From Candidatus Pullichristensenella avicola (GTDB lineage: Bacteria; Bacillota; Clostridia; Christensenellales; Aristaeellaceae), in NCBI GenBank assembly GCA_018711655.1, contig DVIA01000039.1, positions 22,447 to 86,446 on the forward strand: a DNA stretch of 64,000 nt, given 5' to 3'. A model generated the notes under the pieces. It was given only the letters and a program-made list of their open reading frames with translations, ran no database searches and was not told where the DNA came from. A program made the position numbers and the translations under genes. Positions within the stretch are counted from its first letter, which is position 1, and each line of letters starts with the position of its first letter. Below, piece after piece: positions 1 through 8,586 of the stretch.

Positions 1-1173
1 CTCGGCGGTCTGCGTGGAAAGAAGCGCCTCCAGAAGCGCGCGCGGCGAAAGCGCGGCGCCAGGCGAAAGCGCGATTTCGCGCCGGACGAGGTTTCCCTCC
101 GCGTCGGCAAAGTACATTTGCACGGCGCTTCCCAAAAACGCGTTGAAATCCCTGCGGCGCATGACGCCGTTGGAGAAGGAGAGCGCTTCGCCGTTGCGCC
201 AGGTTTCGTCAAGCGGCTCGCCCTCTATACTCAGGCGCACGCCGTCCAGTTCGGGCAGGAACGAGCAAAGCGTCATTGTCAGGGCGCCGCATACCTGCCA
301 GATGCCAACGCCGGCGCTGACTGCGGCGTCCAGCGCCGCGCCGCGCAGGTTGATCTCCAAAATGCGCTCGCCGGCGTCGGTTACGGTGAGCACGGGTTCG
401 CCGGAGACGAGGGTTTCTCCGGAAGGCGAGAGCGCCTGCGCGCAGGAGAGGCGCTGCGGCCCGGCGCACAGTTCCTGCAAAAGCGCTTCGACGCCGCCGT
501 TGCGCGCAAAGGTGATCTCGCGCGTTTCCGGCGTCAGGCGCAGCCCGTCCGCAGAGGGGAAATAGAGCGCCGCCGTGCGCGTGATCGCGCCCTGCGAAGC
601 GCCCAGATAGCGCTCCGCCTCGGCCTGCGCCTGCGCCCAGGCGGCGGCCGCGTCCTCCGCAACGGCGGTATATGCGCCGCAGGGAAGCTGCAAAAGCCCC
701 TCCTGGCGGTCGTTGATCAGCACGTTGACCGCTTCAATGCCCTCGATTTCCAAAAGCGTGGCGGCAATGGCCAGATAGGTCATCAGAAGTTCCTGCTCGC
801 TTTGCACATTGCGCGCGTCGATGGAAAGATTGACCGTAGCCAGGGAACAGGCCAGGTCGCTGGAAATGACGCGCGTATCGCTCGGCGCCACCGAAAGCTG
901 CGCGGAACTGCCCGAGGCGCTCAGCAGCGCGCGCAGCACCACCTCCAGCAGCGTTTCCCCGCTGCGCACCCACAGCGTGCGCGAGGTCTGCGTCAGGGAA
1001 AGGCCGTCGCTGGCGACAAAGTAGAGCGTGGCTTCATAGGGGTATTCCTCCGCCGCTTCGCCCAGGAACATATCGCGCGCCGCATTTTCCGGCTCCGGCA
1101 GGGTTCCTTCGGCCAGAGACGGGCAGACGAACAGCATCGCCAGCGCGATCAGGAGCGCGAGTGTGCGCCTCAA
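1..1173 (-). CDS. GerMN-domain exported protein, cut by the window edge
   Basis: The reading frame stays open for 391 codons to base 1 with no stop, so the C-terminus is outside the window. I prefer the TTG at 1173, because an AGGTGAT ribosome-binding sequence lies just ahead of it. A GTG at 1182 touches the kinase stop codon and is the alternative. The N-terminus is a basic signal or anchor (RRTLALLIALAMLF). Two similar segments follow, each reading roughly ALYF..DGLRLTPETR or TLYFVASDGLSLTQTSR and then LL..L, which is the pattern of tandem GerMN (sporulation/germination) domains. The gene is directly downstream of the sensor kinase and is probably co-transcribed with it. In actinobacteria the MtrAB two-component system is followed by lpqB, whose lipoprotein product also carries a GerMN domain, so an accessory or sensory role for the kinase is a reasonable inference. 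It could instead act in spore germination. Confidence 0.8.
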   Translation of the reverse strand, partial: MRRTLALLIALAMLFVCPSLAEGTLPEPENAARDMFLGEAAEEYPYEATLYFVASDGLSLTQTSRTLWVRSGETLLEVVLRALLSASGSSAQLSVAPSDTRVISSDLACSLATVNLSIDARNVQSEQELLMTYLAIAATLLEIEGIEAVNVLINDRQEGLLQLPCGAYTAVAEDAAAAWAQAQAEAERYLGASQGAITRTAALYFPSADGLRLTPETREITFARNGGVEALLQELCAGPQRLSCAQALSPSGETLVSGEPVLTVTDAGERILEINLRGAALDAAVSAGVGIWQVCGALTMTLCSFLPELDGVRLSIEGEPLDETWRNGEALSFSNGVMRRRDFNAFLGSAVQMYFADAEGNLVRREIALSPGAALSPRALLEALLSTQTAE

Positions 1174-1182
1174 ATGAATCAC

Positions 1183-2661
1183 CTACTTTGCAATGAGCGG
1201 GAGTTCAATTATGAAAACAGTGCCCTTGTTTTCCTCGCTTTCGGCATGGATATCGCCATTGTGCAAAAGCACGATCTGGCGCACAATGGACAGGCCAAGC
1301 CCGGTGCCGCCCGTTTCGCGGGAACGGGCCTTGTCCACGCGGTAGAAGCGATCGAAAATATGCGGCAGGTCCTCCTGCGGGATGCCGATGCCGGTGTCCT
1401 CCACGCGGATGACGGCGCGCTTGCCGGCGCGGGAGAGTTCCACCCGCACTTCGCCGCCGCGGGGCGTGTATTTGATGGCGTTGTCAATGACGTTGTAGAC
1501 GACCTGCTGCAATTTCAAACTGTCGCCCACGGTTTCGCCCGGATCGCGAATGAGGCAGGAAAGCTCGATGCCGCGCTCGCGCGCCAGGGGCGAAAGGCGC
1601 CGGACCTGCTCGGTCACGACGTCGCGCAGGCGGATATCGACCGCGTTGAGGCGCATGCCGCCGCTGTCGATGTTGACCAGGGTAAGCAGGTCGCTGACGA
1701 TGCGGTTGAGGCGGTCGATCTCCTTGTTGATATCGGTGAGAAACTCCTTCTGCATTTGCGGATCGTAGCTTTCCTGATAAAGCAGCGTCTCCAGCAGAAT
1801 CTTCATCGTGCTCAGGGGCGTTTTCAATTCGTGCGAGGCGTTGGAAACGAACTGGTTGCGCGACATATCCAGCTTTTCCAGGCGCTCGCACATGGAGTTG
1901 AAAGCGCTGGCAAGCTGGGCGAATTCGTTTTTGCCGCGCACCTCCACGCGGCTGGAAAGGTCGCCGCGGCTCATGCGCGATATGCCGGCGCTCAATTCGC
2001 CGATGGGCCGGGTAATGGTGCGCACCACGAACATGCTGATGATCAGCGCCGCCGCCGCCACCAGAAGCATCCACAAAAGCGTCTGTCCGCGCAACGTGCG
2101 CAGGTTTTCGTAGATTTCCTGCGCCTGAGAAATGTAGATCACCGCGCCGATCAATTCGGCGTCGTAATAAATGGGCGAGGCGTACAGCCCCGTCATCGCC
2201 TGCACGCCGGTGAGCGAATTCAGGGCCGCGGGGCTGACGATGGCGCCGGTGTCGTCGGCGTTGTAAAAGCCGTAATCGTCCTCGCCGCCGGTAAGCGCGG
2301 CGACGGCCTCTGCGTTTTCAAAGCGACGGCCGTTGAGCTGGCTGTAAGCGTCCACCTGCACAACGCCGTAGCGGTCGAGCACCAGCACGCGGCTGAGGCC
2401 CGCGCTGCTGGCGTCCAGAGCGCTGACAAACATGGCGCCCGCGTCCAAGGAGGCGAGCGCCTCCGCCATGATGGAGGCCAGGTTCTGGGCGATGCGCTGG
2501 TCGTCGCGCACCCGCTGGTTAAACATATAGTCGCCCACCAGCTGGATCAGCGTGGCCGCCACCACCCCGAAGGCGATGGAGATGATCAGCAGATAGGCGA
2601 TGAGGATTTTCCAGCGGATAGAGTATAAAAACGCCCGAAATTTAGTCCTTGTCTGTGAAAT
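1183..2661 (-). CDS. Membrane sensor histidine kinase, WalK/PhoR-like
   Basis: Order of parts: an N-terminal membrane helix (WKILIAYLLIISIAFGVV), an extracytoplasmic sensor region of about 150 residues, a second helix (LLWMLLVAAAALIISMFVV), a HAMP linker, an H-box with SHELKTP, an N-box with DNAIKYTP, and G-boxes DTGIGIP and GGTGLGLS. All catalytic motifs are present. It pairs with the response regulator directly upstream, which suggests control of the cell wall or envelope. The start is unusual. The first GTG (2565) would delete the first membrane helix, yet the frame remains open and clearly coding upstream. No ATG, GTG or TTG occurs before the overlapping regulator gene. An ATT at 2661, 20 bases inside the regulator gene and preceded by GGGGAG, is my best guess. 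The end is certain; the start is inferred. Confidence 0.85.
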   Translation of the reverse strand: MSQTRTKFRAFLYSIRWKILIAYLLIISIAFGVVAATLIQLVGDYMFNQRVRDDQRIAQNLASIMAEALASLDAGAMFVSALDASSAGLSRVLVLDRYGVVQVDAYSQLNGRRFENAEAVAALTGGEDDYGFYNADDTGAIVSPAALNSLTGVQAMTGLYASPIYYDAELIGAVIYISQAQEIYENLRTLRGQTLLWMLLVAAAALIISMFVVRTITRPIGELSAGISRMSRGDLSSRVEVRGKNEFAQLASAFNSMCERLEKLDMSRNQFVSNASHELKTPLSTMKILLETLLYQESYDPQMQKEFLTDINKEIDRLNRIVSDLLTLVNIDSGGMRLNAVDIRLRDVVTEQVRRLSPLARERGIELSCLIRDPGETVGDSLKLQQVVYNVIDNAIKYTPRGGEVRVELSRAGKRAVIRVEDTGIGIPQEDLPHIFDRFYRVDKARSRETGGTGLGLSIVRQIVLLHNGDIHAESEENKGTVFIIELPLIAK

Positions 2662-3334
2662 AGTAGCCCACTCCCCACTTGGTGAAGATATACTCGGGCT
2701 GGCTGGGCACGCGTTCGATCTTCTCGCGCAGGCGACGGATATGCACGTCTACCGTGCGCAAATCGCCCAGATAGTCGTACTTCCAGATCGTCTCCAGCAG
2801 GTTTTCGCGGGAAAACACCTTGCCGCGGTTGGAAACAAACAACTGCAGAAGGTCGAACTCCTTCGCCGTCAAGTTGACTTCGCGCCCCGCGATGACCACC
2901 GAGCGGTTGTTCAGGTTGATCTGCATATCGCGTACGGTGATGACGCGCTGGGTATTCTCCTTCTGCATCATGGCCGTGCGGCGGAAGATGCCCTTGATGC
3001 GCGCCTTGACCTCGAGAATGTTGAACGGCTTGGTCATATAGTCGTCCGCGCCGTATTCGAGGCCGAGGATCTTGTCCATATCGTCGCCCTTGGCCGTGAG
3101 CATGATGATGGGCACGTTGCTCTTTTCGCGGATGCGCGTGCAGACCTCTATGCCGTCCAGTTTGGGCAGCATGACGTCCAGAAGCACCAGGTCGTACTGC
3201 CCGGCGAAAAATTTGTTGACGGCTTCTTCGCCGTCCTGCGCGGAATCGGTTTCATAGCCGTCCTGCTCCAAGCTGTATTTCAGGCCCTTGACGATGAGCG
3301 GCTCGTCGTCTACGATCAAAATACGCTTTGCCAT
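2642..3334 (-). CDS. OmpR/WalR-type response regulator
   Basis: This is a 230-residue protein with a receiver domain (ILIVDDEP, phospho-acceptor in LLDVMLPKLDG, conserved Lys in YMTKPFN) and a C-terminal winged helix ending in RTVDVHIRRLREK, typical of the OmpR/PhoB family. I chose the ATG at 3334 because GGGAGG sits seven bases ahead and the product then begins MAKRILIVDD. It heads the regulator-kinase-GerMN operon and overlaps the probable kinase start. The similarity of the whole regulator to WalR/YycF supports an essential cell-wall homeostasis role, which is inference. A D,D-carboxypeptidase is encoded divergently next door and is a plausible target. Confidence 0.93.
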   Translation of the reverse strand: MAKRILIVDDEPLIVKGLKYSLEQDGYETDSAQDGEEAVNKFFAGQYDLVLLDVMLPKLDGIEVCTRIREKSNVPIIMLTAKGDDMDKILGLEYGADDYMTKPFNILEVKARIKGIFRRTAMMQKENTQRVITVRDMQINLNNRSVVIAGREVNLTAKEFDLLQLFVSNRGKVFSRENLLETIWKYDYLGDLRTVDVHIRRLREKIERVPSQPEYIFTKWGVGYYFTDKD

Positions 3335-3405
3335 GCGCATCCTCCCAAAACGCCCCGCGTGCACGCGCAGGGACGACATTCGCAGTTCATGGTTTTGTCA
3401 TTATT

Positions 3406-3434
3406 ATTATATACGACGGACAGGAATATTTCAA
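3406..3434 (-). promoter_or_regulatory. Sigma-A promoter of the two-component operon
   Basis: On the minus strand, TTGAAA and TATAAT are separated by 17 bases, and transcription would run into the response regulator gene. Confidence 0.7.
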
Positions 3435-3556
3435 GCCTCCGCTGGGAAATGTTAGGATTTTACATAATACTATACAAACCCGCCGTGAAAGTGGTATAAT
3501 AGAGGAAACTGCCGGTCGCCGGCCGGCAAAACGCGCCTTCAAAGGAGAAACATGCC

Positions 3557-5251
3557 ATGCGACGCAGGGCCTTTGCGCTCTTGATGCTGTTGATATTGAC
3601 CCTTGCCGCCTTCGGCGGGACGGCCTATGCCGTTACGCCCGACGATTGGGACCAGTCGCGCCCCGGCGCGTTGGAAGAAGGGCATCTTTACGCGCAGACG
3701 GCTGTACTGATCGACGCCGACACCGGCGACGTGCTCTTTGACAAGGATTCCCTGGTGCGCATGTATCCCGCCAGCACCACCAAGATAATGACCCTTCTTC
3801 TGGCCCTGGAGAGCGATATCCCGCTCGATCAGGAGATCACCATTCCCCAGGTGGCGCAGAATATCCCCTCGGACAGTTCCGTCGTGCCGGTGTTCGCCGG
3901 CGAGGTGATGACGTTTCGCGACCTCCTCTACGGCACCATGCTCAAATCCGGCAACGACGGCGCCAACGCCATCGCCTATCTGGTGGGCGAGGGCAGCATC
4001 GACAGCTTCGTCGCCATGATGAACGAACGCGCCGCCGAGATCGGCTGCACCAGCACGCACTTTTCCAACGCCCACGGCTATCACGACGACACGCACTATT
4101 CCACCGCCTACGACCTGGCCCGCATTGCGCAGACGGCCATGCAGAACGAGACCTTCCGCGAGATCGTTTCCACCGCGACCTATACCATGGCGCCCACGGT
4201 CAACCGCGGCGAATACAACATCGTTACCTCTTCGGAAATGGTCAATCCGGCCAGCGTCTATTACTACGAGGGCTGCGTCGGCATCAAAACGGGTTTCCAC
4301 AGCCGCGCCGGCCAGTGCTTTGTCGGCGCCCTGGAGCGCGACGGCGTTTCCCTGATCGCCGTGGTGCTTAACACCGCGCGGACTTCCAGCGAAACCACGC
4401 AGAAGTGGGCGGATACGGAAAAACTGTTCGATTACGGCCTTGCGCAGTATGAGCCGTATCAGTTGGAGGACCTCTTTGATGCCAGCGGAAGGGAATTCAA
4501 CACCGTGTCCATCTCCAACGCCGCCACCGACGACGCCCAGCGCGGCCTTCTGGAACTGCGCCTGACGCAATTGAGCGACGGAGAATATACGCGCCGCGTG
4601 CGCTCGGGCGGTTCTGCGCTGGCCGAGGCCCTGGCGGACTTCCGCGCCCGTTCCACCATCACCTACAACGAAGGCCTGTGCGCGCCCATTGCCGAAGGAG
4701 AAATCGTGGGCACGCTGACCTATACTTCGCCCGAGGGCGAGGTCATCACCGCCATGCTCGCCGCCGAGCGCGCCATGGAAGCGCGGCCGGAGTACGCTAC
4801 GATCTATGACGTGCTGCCCTTCCTGCGGCCGATGGAGCCGTTCCTCTCCGGCGGAGGCGGGTGGTATCTGCTCATTTGTCTGATCGTCCTTGTGGCGCTG
4901 ATCTTCATTGTGCGCGCGCGGCGAAAGTTCGTGCGCAATCGCCGCCGCCAGTCGATTTACAACGCCAAGCGGCGCGAATATAACCGCATGGAGGCTATGC
5001 GCAGGCAGGAGGAGGCGCGCCGCCGCCGTGAAGCCGAACGCCGCCGTCGGGAGGCGGAGCGCCGCCGCCGCGAGGAGGCAGAGCGCCGTCGGGAAGCCGC
5101 GCGCCGTCGCGCCGCCGCCGCACGGACAAAGCCAAAGCCCGGCGCGCATGCGCCCAACGGCGCAAGGCCGGCGCCTGCAGCGCGCCCGAACGGCGCAAAG
5201 GCGCGGCCCGCGCAGCGCAAAGCAAAGGACAAGGACCTGTTCGACCTGTAA
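3557..5251 (+). CDS. D-alanyl-D-alanine carboxypeptidase (peptidase S11, DacF/DacA type)
   Basis: This 564-residue penicillin-binding protein trims the terminal D-Ala of peptidoglycan pentapeptides. A signal peptide ends near residue 25 (GGTAYA). The serine-enzyme motifs are complete: S-T-T-K at 73-76, SGN at 131-133 and KTG at 244-246. After the C-terminal domain come a transmembrane helix (about 436-453) and a cytoplasmic tail of about 110 residues, extremely rich in Arg, Glu and Ala (repeated RRREAERRR blocks, probable coiled coil), then a basic Pro/Ala end. Most family members end in an amphipathic anchor instead, so the long charged tail is odd. AAAGGAG precedes the ATG. It is transcribed divergently from the two-component operon. 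Confidence 0.93.
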   Translation: MRRRAFALLMLLILTLAAFGGTAYAVTPDDWDQSRPGALEEGHLYAQTAVLIDADTGDVLFDKDSLVRMYPASTTKIMTLLLALESDIPLDQEITIPQVAQNIPSDSSVVPVFAGEVMTFRDLLYGTMLKSGNDGANAIAYLVGEGSIDSFVAMMNERAAEIGCTSTHFSNAHGYHDDTHYSTAYDLARIAQTAMQNETFREIVSTATYTMAPTVNRGEYNIVTSSEMVNPASVYYYEGCVGIKTGFHSRAGQCFVGALERDGVSLIAVVLNTARTSSETTQKWADTEKLFDYGLAQYEPYQLEDLFDASGREFNTVSISNAATDDAQRGLLELRLTQLSDGEYTRRVRSGGSALAEALADFRARSTITYNEGLCAPIAEGEIVGTLTYTSPEGEVITAMLAAERAMEARPEYATIYDVLPFLRPMEPFLSGGGGWYLLICLIVLVALIFIVRARRKFVRNRRRQSIYNAKRREYNRMEAMRRQEEARRRREAERRRREAERRRREEAERRREAARRRAAAARTKPKPGAHAPNGARPAPAARPNGAKARPAQRKAKDKDLFDL

Positions 5252-5268
5252 CATTGAGGAGGGATCGC

Positions 5269-6207
5269 ATGAAAAAGCTGGCGGTCGTCGGCTCCATCAA
5301 CATGGACATCGTCACGCGCGTGGAGCGCTTTCCCAAACCCGGAGAAACGTTGACGGGCGTCTCCTTTTCCACCATTCCCGGCGGCAAGGGCGCCAACCAG
5401 GCCGTGGCGCTGGGGCGTCTGGGCATGCCGGTGCGCATGGCCGGCGGCGTGGGCGACGACGCTTTTGGCGAAACCTACCTGCGCAATTTTCGCGAAAACG
5501 GCGTAGATACCGCGCTGGTGCGCGTTTTTTCGGGAATGACCACGGGCACGGCAAGCATTGAGGTCAACGCCCAGGGCGAGAACCACATTATCGTCGTGCC
5601 CGCCGCCAACGGCGCGTGCGACATGGCCTGGCTCGAAGAGACGCTGCCGGCGCTTGAGGACTGCGACATCTTCCTTTTGCAGCACGAAATCCCTCTGCCG
5701 GTGGTGTTTGAGGCCATTCGCCGCCTGCATGCCATGGGCAAGACCGTCATACTCGATCCCGCGCCCGCCGCGCCGGTGCCGGAGGAGGTGCTGGCCATGG
5801 TGGATTATATCACCCCCAACGAAACCGAACTGCGCGCCATTACTTCCGCCATGGGCGAGGACGCCGACGCGCCGGCGCGGGTGCGGCGCCTGCTCGATTT
5901 GGGCGTTGGCTGCGTGATCAACAAATCCGGCGGCAACGGGGCCTATGTGGCCGCGCGCGGCGCCGCCGTCGAACACGTCCCCGGCTTTGCGGTCAAGGTG
6001 GTGGATACCACCGCCGCGGGCGATACCTTCAACGCCGGCTTCGCCGCCGGTTTGGCCCTCGATCTGCCGCTTTTGGAGGCGGTTCGGGTCGGCCATGCCG
6101 CCGCCGCCCTTTCCGTCACGGCCTTCGGCGCGCAGGGCGGTATGCCCCGCCGCGAACAGCTTTTGACGCTGCTGGGCGAGGAATGGAGAGCCAGATTGAG
6201 TCTGTAA
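5269..6207 (+). CDS. rbsK: Ribokinase (PfkB family)
   Basis: It phosphorylates D-ribose to ribose-5-phosphate. The product is 312 residues. It starts VVGSINMD, contains the first PfkB signature GGKGANQAVALG and the second signature DTTAAGDTFNAGF with the catalytic Asp, and has the NETE motif that contacts Mg-ATP. GAGGAGGG lies nine bases ahead of the ATG at 5269. It follows the carboxypeptidase gene after about 20 bases and is closed by a terminator. No ribose transporter or regulator is nearby, so the exact sugar (ribose or another nucleoside-derived pentose) is inferred from family motifs only. Confidence 0.9.
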   Translation: MKKLAVVGSINMDIVTRVERFPKPGETLTGVSFSTIPGGKGANQAVALGRLGMPVRMAGGVGDDAFGETYLRNFRENGVDTALVRVFSGMTTGTASIEVNAQGENHIIVVPAANGACDMAWLEETLPALEDCDIFLLQHEIPLPVVFEAIRRLHAMGKTVILDPAPAAPVPEEVLAMVDYITPNETELRAITSAMGEDADAPARVRRLLDLGVGCVINKSGGNGAYVAARGAAVEHVPGFAVKVVDTTAAGDTFNAGFAAGLALDLPLLEAVRVGHAAAALSVTAFGAQGGMPRREQLLTLLGEEWRARLSL

Positions 6208-6218
6208 CAGATGCACGC

Positions 6219-6254
6219 CAGCGGGCGCGGTCGATGCCGCGCCCGCTGTTTTTT
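6219..6254 (+). terminator. Rho-independent terminator after rbsK
   Basis: A 12-bp GC stem (CAGCGGGCGCGG with its complement) around a short loop is followed by six T residues, 12 bases after the ribokinase stop. Confidence 0.9.
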
Positions 6255-6681
6255 CGGGATTTGGACGCGGGAAACACCGCAGGGGAGCGCAAAGCCAGCA
6301 GGCGCGGCGAAAGGGAAAGTGGGAGAAGCAAAGCGCGACGAAAGGGGAAAGCGCGGAAGCCGCGAAGTCGCCGCCGTGAAAACGCGGGGGGGCGTTTGAT
6401 GGCGGCGAAGGCACAAGCGCCATCGCGCGGGAAGGAGCGCCAAGCGTCGAGGTGGCTGTATGGAAAGGATGCTCAAGCGCCGCGGTAGATGCGTGGAGGG
6501 CGGAGCAGCCGCGAAGCCGCCGCGGAAGGCGCGGCAGAAGCGAAGCGCGGCGGGATGAGGGCATTGCGGTTGCCGGCGGCACAAGATCCGGGCGCGTTTG
6601 CTTCCGCCCTTCAGTTGCCGGGGAAGCGGCGGGGCACGCCCCACCGGAAAAGGAGACGCCATGGCCGGCCTTGAAGCGCAA
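6255..6681. other. GC-rich stretch without a gene
   Basis: I see no credible gene on either strand: short frames here lack start signals and typical protein composition. The segment is purine-biased (many GGAAAG and GCGAAG words) and lies between two terminators. Confidence 0.6.
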
Positions 6682-6716
6682 AACGCCCCCGCGGGCGATG
6701 CGCTCGCGGGGGCGTT
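6682..6716 (-). terminator. Terminator hairpin downstream of rubrerythrin
   Basis: A 12-bp stem of AACGCCCCCGCG and its complement sits just past the rubrerythrin stop. On the minus strand it is followed by only TTTT, so it is a moderate-strength candidate. Confidence 0.6.
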
Positions 6717-6728
6717 GTTTCTGGCGGC

Positions 6729-7274
6729 TTAGTAGTTCTTCGCCTGCAACTCAAAGTACGCCTGCGGATGGGCGCAGACCGGGCAGACTTCGGGGGCGGA
6801 CTCGCCAACGTGGATGTGTCCGCAGTTGCGGCACTTCCAGACGCGCACGTTATCCTTTTTAAAGACCACGCCGTCCTCAATGTTCTTCAAAAGCGCCAGG
6901 TAGCGTTCCTCGTGCTCTTTTTCGATCTTTGCCACGCCGTCAAACAGGGCGGCGATCTCCTCAAATCCCTCCTCGCGGGCCTCCTTGGCAAACGTGGCGT
7001 ACATATCGGTCCACTCGTAGTTTTCGCCGGCGGCGGCGTCCTTGAGGTTGGCCGCGGTATCGGGCACGGCGCCGTTATGCAGGAGCTTAAACCATATCTT
7101 GGCGTGCTCTTTTTCGTTCTCGGCAGTCTCGGTAAACAGGGCGGCGATCTGCTCGTAGCCGTCCTTCTTGGCGCGGGAAGCGTAATAGGTGTACTTGTTG
7201 CGGGCCTGAGATTCGCCGGCGAAGGCCGCCAGCAGGTTGGCTTCGGTGCGGGTGCCCTTGATGCTCTTGCTCAT
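6729..7274 (-). CDS. rbr: Rubrerythrin
   Basis: This 181-residue non-haem iron peroxidase of anaerobes reduces hydrogen peroxide. The N-terminal ferritin-like four-helix domain has the di-iron ligands in [14 protein letters not shown] and EKEHEERY. The C-terminal rubredoxin domain has two CxxC knuckles (CRNCG and CPVC). Length and architecture are standard. Its ATG overlaps the stop of the DUF5131 gene (ATGA), so it is translationally coupled as the last gene of a four-gene operon, and a GGAGGA sequence precedes it. The setting suggests oxidative-stress protection. Confidence 0.95.
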   Translation of the reverse strand: MSKSIKGTRTEANLLAAFAGESQARNKYTYYASRAKKDGYEQIAALFTETAENEKEHAKIWFKLLHNGAVPDTAANLKDAAAGENYEWTDMYATFAKEAREEGFEEIAALFDGVAKIEKEHEERYLALLKNIEDGVVFKKDNVRVWKCRNCGHIHVGESAPEVCPVCAHPQAYFELQAKNY

Positions 7275-8056
7275 GATGGTTCCTCCTGTTTTGATTGCTC
7301 TGCTTTATTGTTACCCCCAAGGGAAGGGGTTGAAACCGGCGGAATGTCGATTCCCGCTTTTTTCGCCTGCGGCATTTGCAGGGCGCGTTCGATGCAAAAG
7401 CGACGGCCGTCCTTGACGAAGTTCGCGCCCGTTTGCTTGAAATGGAAGCCAACGCCGGCGCGGCGGCACTGCTCGCGCAGCGCAAGCACCCATTCATAGC
7501 GCATTTCGCGGGCGCCGGGGCCGGATTCGCCGCCGGCCACCACTTCGCCGATGCGCGCATCCAGCCATTTTGCAAGGTCCACCGGGCCGAGCAGCGGTTC
7601 GCAAATGACAAACCGGCTGCGGATGGGCAGGCGCAGAAAGATATCCATGCGTTCCTCGGCGCGGCGCTGATTTTCGCAGGTAAGGCCGATCTCCACATTC
7701 TCATAGCCTTCGCCCCAGTCCGGCGGCAGGCATTCCTCCATGCGCGATATGCGCTTGGTAATGATGGAGAAGGACACCTCCGGCCGCGCGCGGATGCACG
7801 CCCACGCTTCAGCGCGCCAGGGGTCGGCTTCGGGCAGGAAAAAATCCGAAGTCATGCAGGCATAGACGTGCGCGCCGTCCGGAAGGGAAAACGCTCCGTC
7901 CCGCCGCCGGCGCATGGGCCAATTAAAGTCCTTCGTGCGCGTCACCTGGGCCGCGTCGCGGCCAACGGCGGCGTCGCGGCGATAGACATAGCAGTGCGCG
8001 CAGCCTTCGGAGTACTTTTTGCAGCCGTGCCAGGGGTTCCAGATCAGGCTTTTCAC
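7271..8056 (-). CDS. DUF5131 (phage Gp37/Gp68) family protein
   Basis: The product has 261 residues. It begins IWNPWHGC and has a cysteine cluster ([10 protein letters not shown]), followed by SDFFLPEAD and later [12 protein letters not shown], features shared by the DUF5131 family first named from phage Gp37/Gp68 proteins. The clustered Cys residues look like a radical-SAM-like or metal site, but the function is unknown. It overlaps the nitroreductase gene upstream and rubrerythrin downstream by four bases each, so it is part of a tight operon. The link with redox genes suggests an iron-sulphur or stress role, which is inference. I keep the full-length start at 8056. Confidence 0.85.
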   Translation of the reverse strand: MKSLIWNPWHGCKKYSEGCAHCYVYRRDAAVGRDAAQVTRTKDFNWPMRRRRDGAFSLPDGAHVYACMTSDFFLPEADPWRAEAWACIRARPEVSFSIITKRISRMEECLPPDWGEGYENVEIGLTCENQRRAEERMDIFLRLPIRSRFVICEPLLGPVDLAKWLDARIGEVVAGGESGPGAREMRYEWVLALREQCRRAGVGFHFKQTGANFVKDGRRFCIERALQMPQAKKAGIDIPPVSTPSLGGNNKAEQSKQEEPS

Positions 8057-8586
8057 ACGCGGGTGATCATGCCTTCGCGCACGACGTGCGCCTCCTTGGT
8101 GGCGGTCGGCTCGCCCAGGGCGATGGCAATGGCGAACGTGTAGCCCTCCGGGAAGCCGAAAGCGGCGGCATAGCGCGGGCCCTTTTCGGAGATCAGCACT
8201 TCGCGGGGCCGGCCGAGAATGACGCTGCCCAGGCCGATGGACTGCGCCGCCAGGGCCATGTTCTGCACGGCGATGCCGCAGTCCACCTGCGAAAACTTCG
8301 TCGGCGCTTCAATGGGCGTGGTGATAAACACCACCGTGGGCGCGCCGAAGAAAAGAATATCGCGGCCGGGATCGGAGGTCTGCAAACGGTTGTAGTCGTC
8401 GGAAAACTCCTTGAGCAACGCCGCATCCTGGACGATGGAAAAATGCCACGGCTGGGTATTGCGGGCGCTGGGCGCCTGCACGGCGGCGAGCATGATGGCG
8501 TCGAGTTCCTCTTCGGTAAGTTGTCTGGGGGCATAGCCGCGGTTGCTGCGGCGGTCGGCAATGGCCTGCAAAACGGCGTTTGTCAC
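8053..8586 (-). CDS. Nitroreductase-family flavoprotein
   Basis: The product has 177 residues. The N-terminal RRSNRGY and SARNTQPWHF segments are the FMN-binding signature of the NAD(P)H nitroreductase family, and the C-terminal GYTFAIAIALGEP is also typical. These enzymes reduce nitro compounds, quinones or flavins in the cytoplasm. The start is GTG at 8586, overlapping the stop of the preceding gene (GTGA), which couples translation within the operon. The substrate cannot be predicted. Confidence 0.9.
   Translation of the reverse strand: MTNAVLQAIADRRSNRGYAPRQLTEEELDAIMLAAVQAPSARNTQPWHFSIVQDAALLKEFSDDYNRLQTSDPGRDILFFGAPTVVFITTPIEAPTKFSQVDCGIAVQNMALAAQSIGLGSVILGRPREVLISEKGPRYAAAFGFPEGYTFAIAIALGEPTATKEAHVVREGMITRV

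Noticed and set aside
118..2628. Open frame of 836 residues on the plus strand
   Set aside because: It runs antisense to the clearly coding kinase and GerMN genes; the translation is His/Arg/Ala/Gln-rich without motifs, an effect of high GC.
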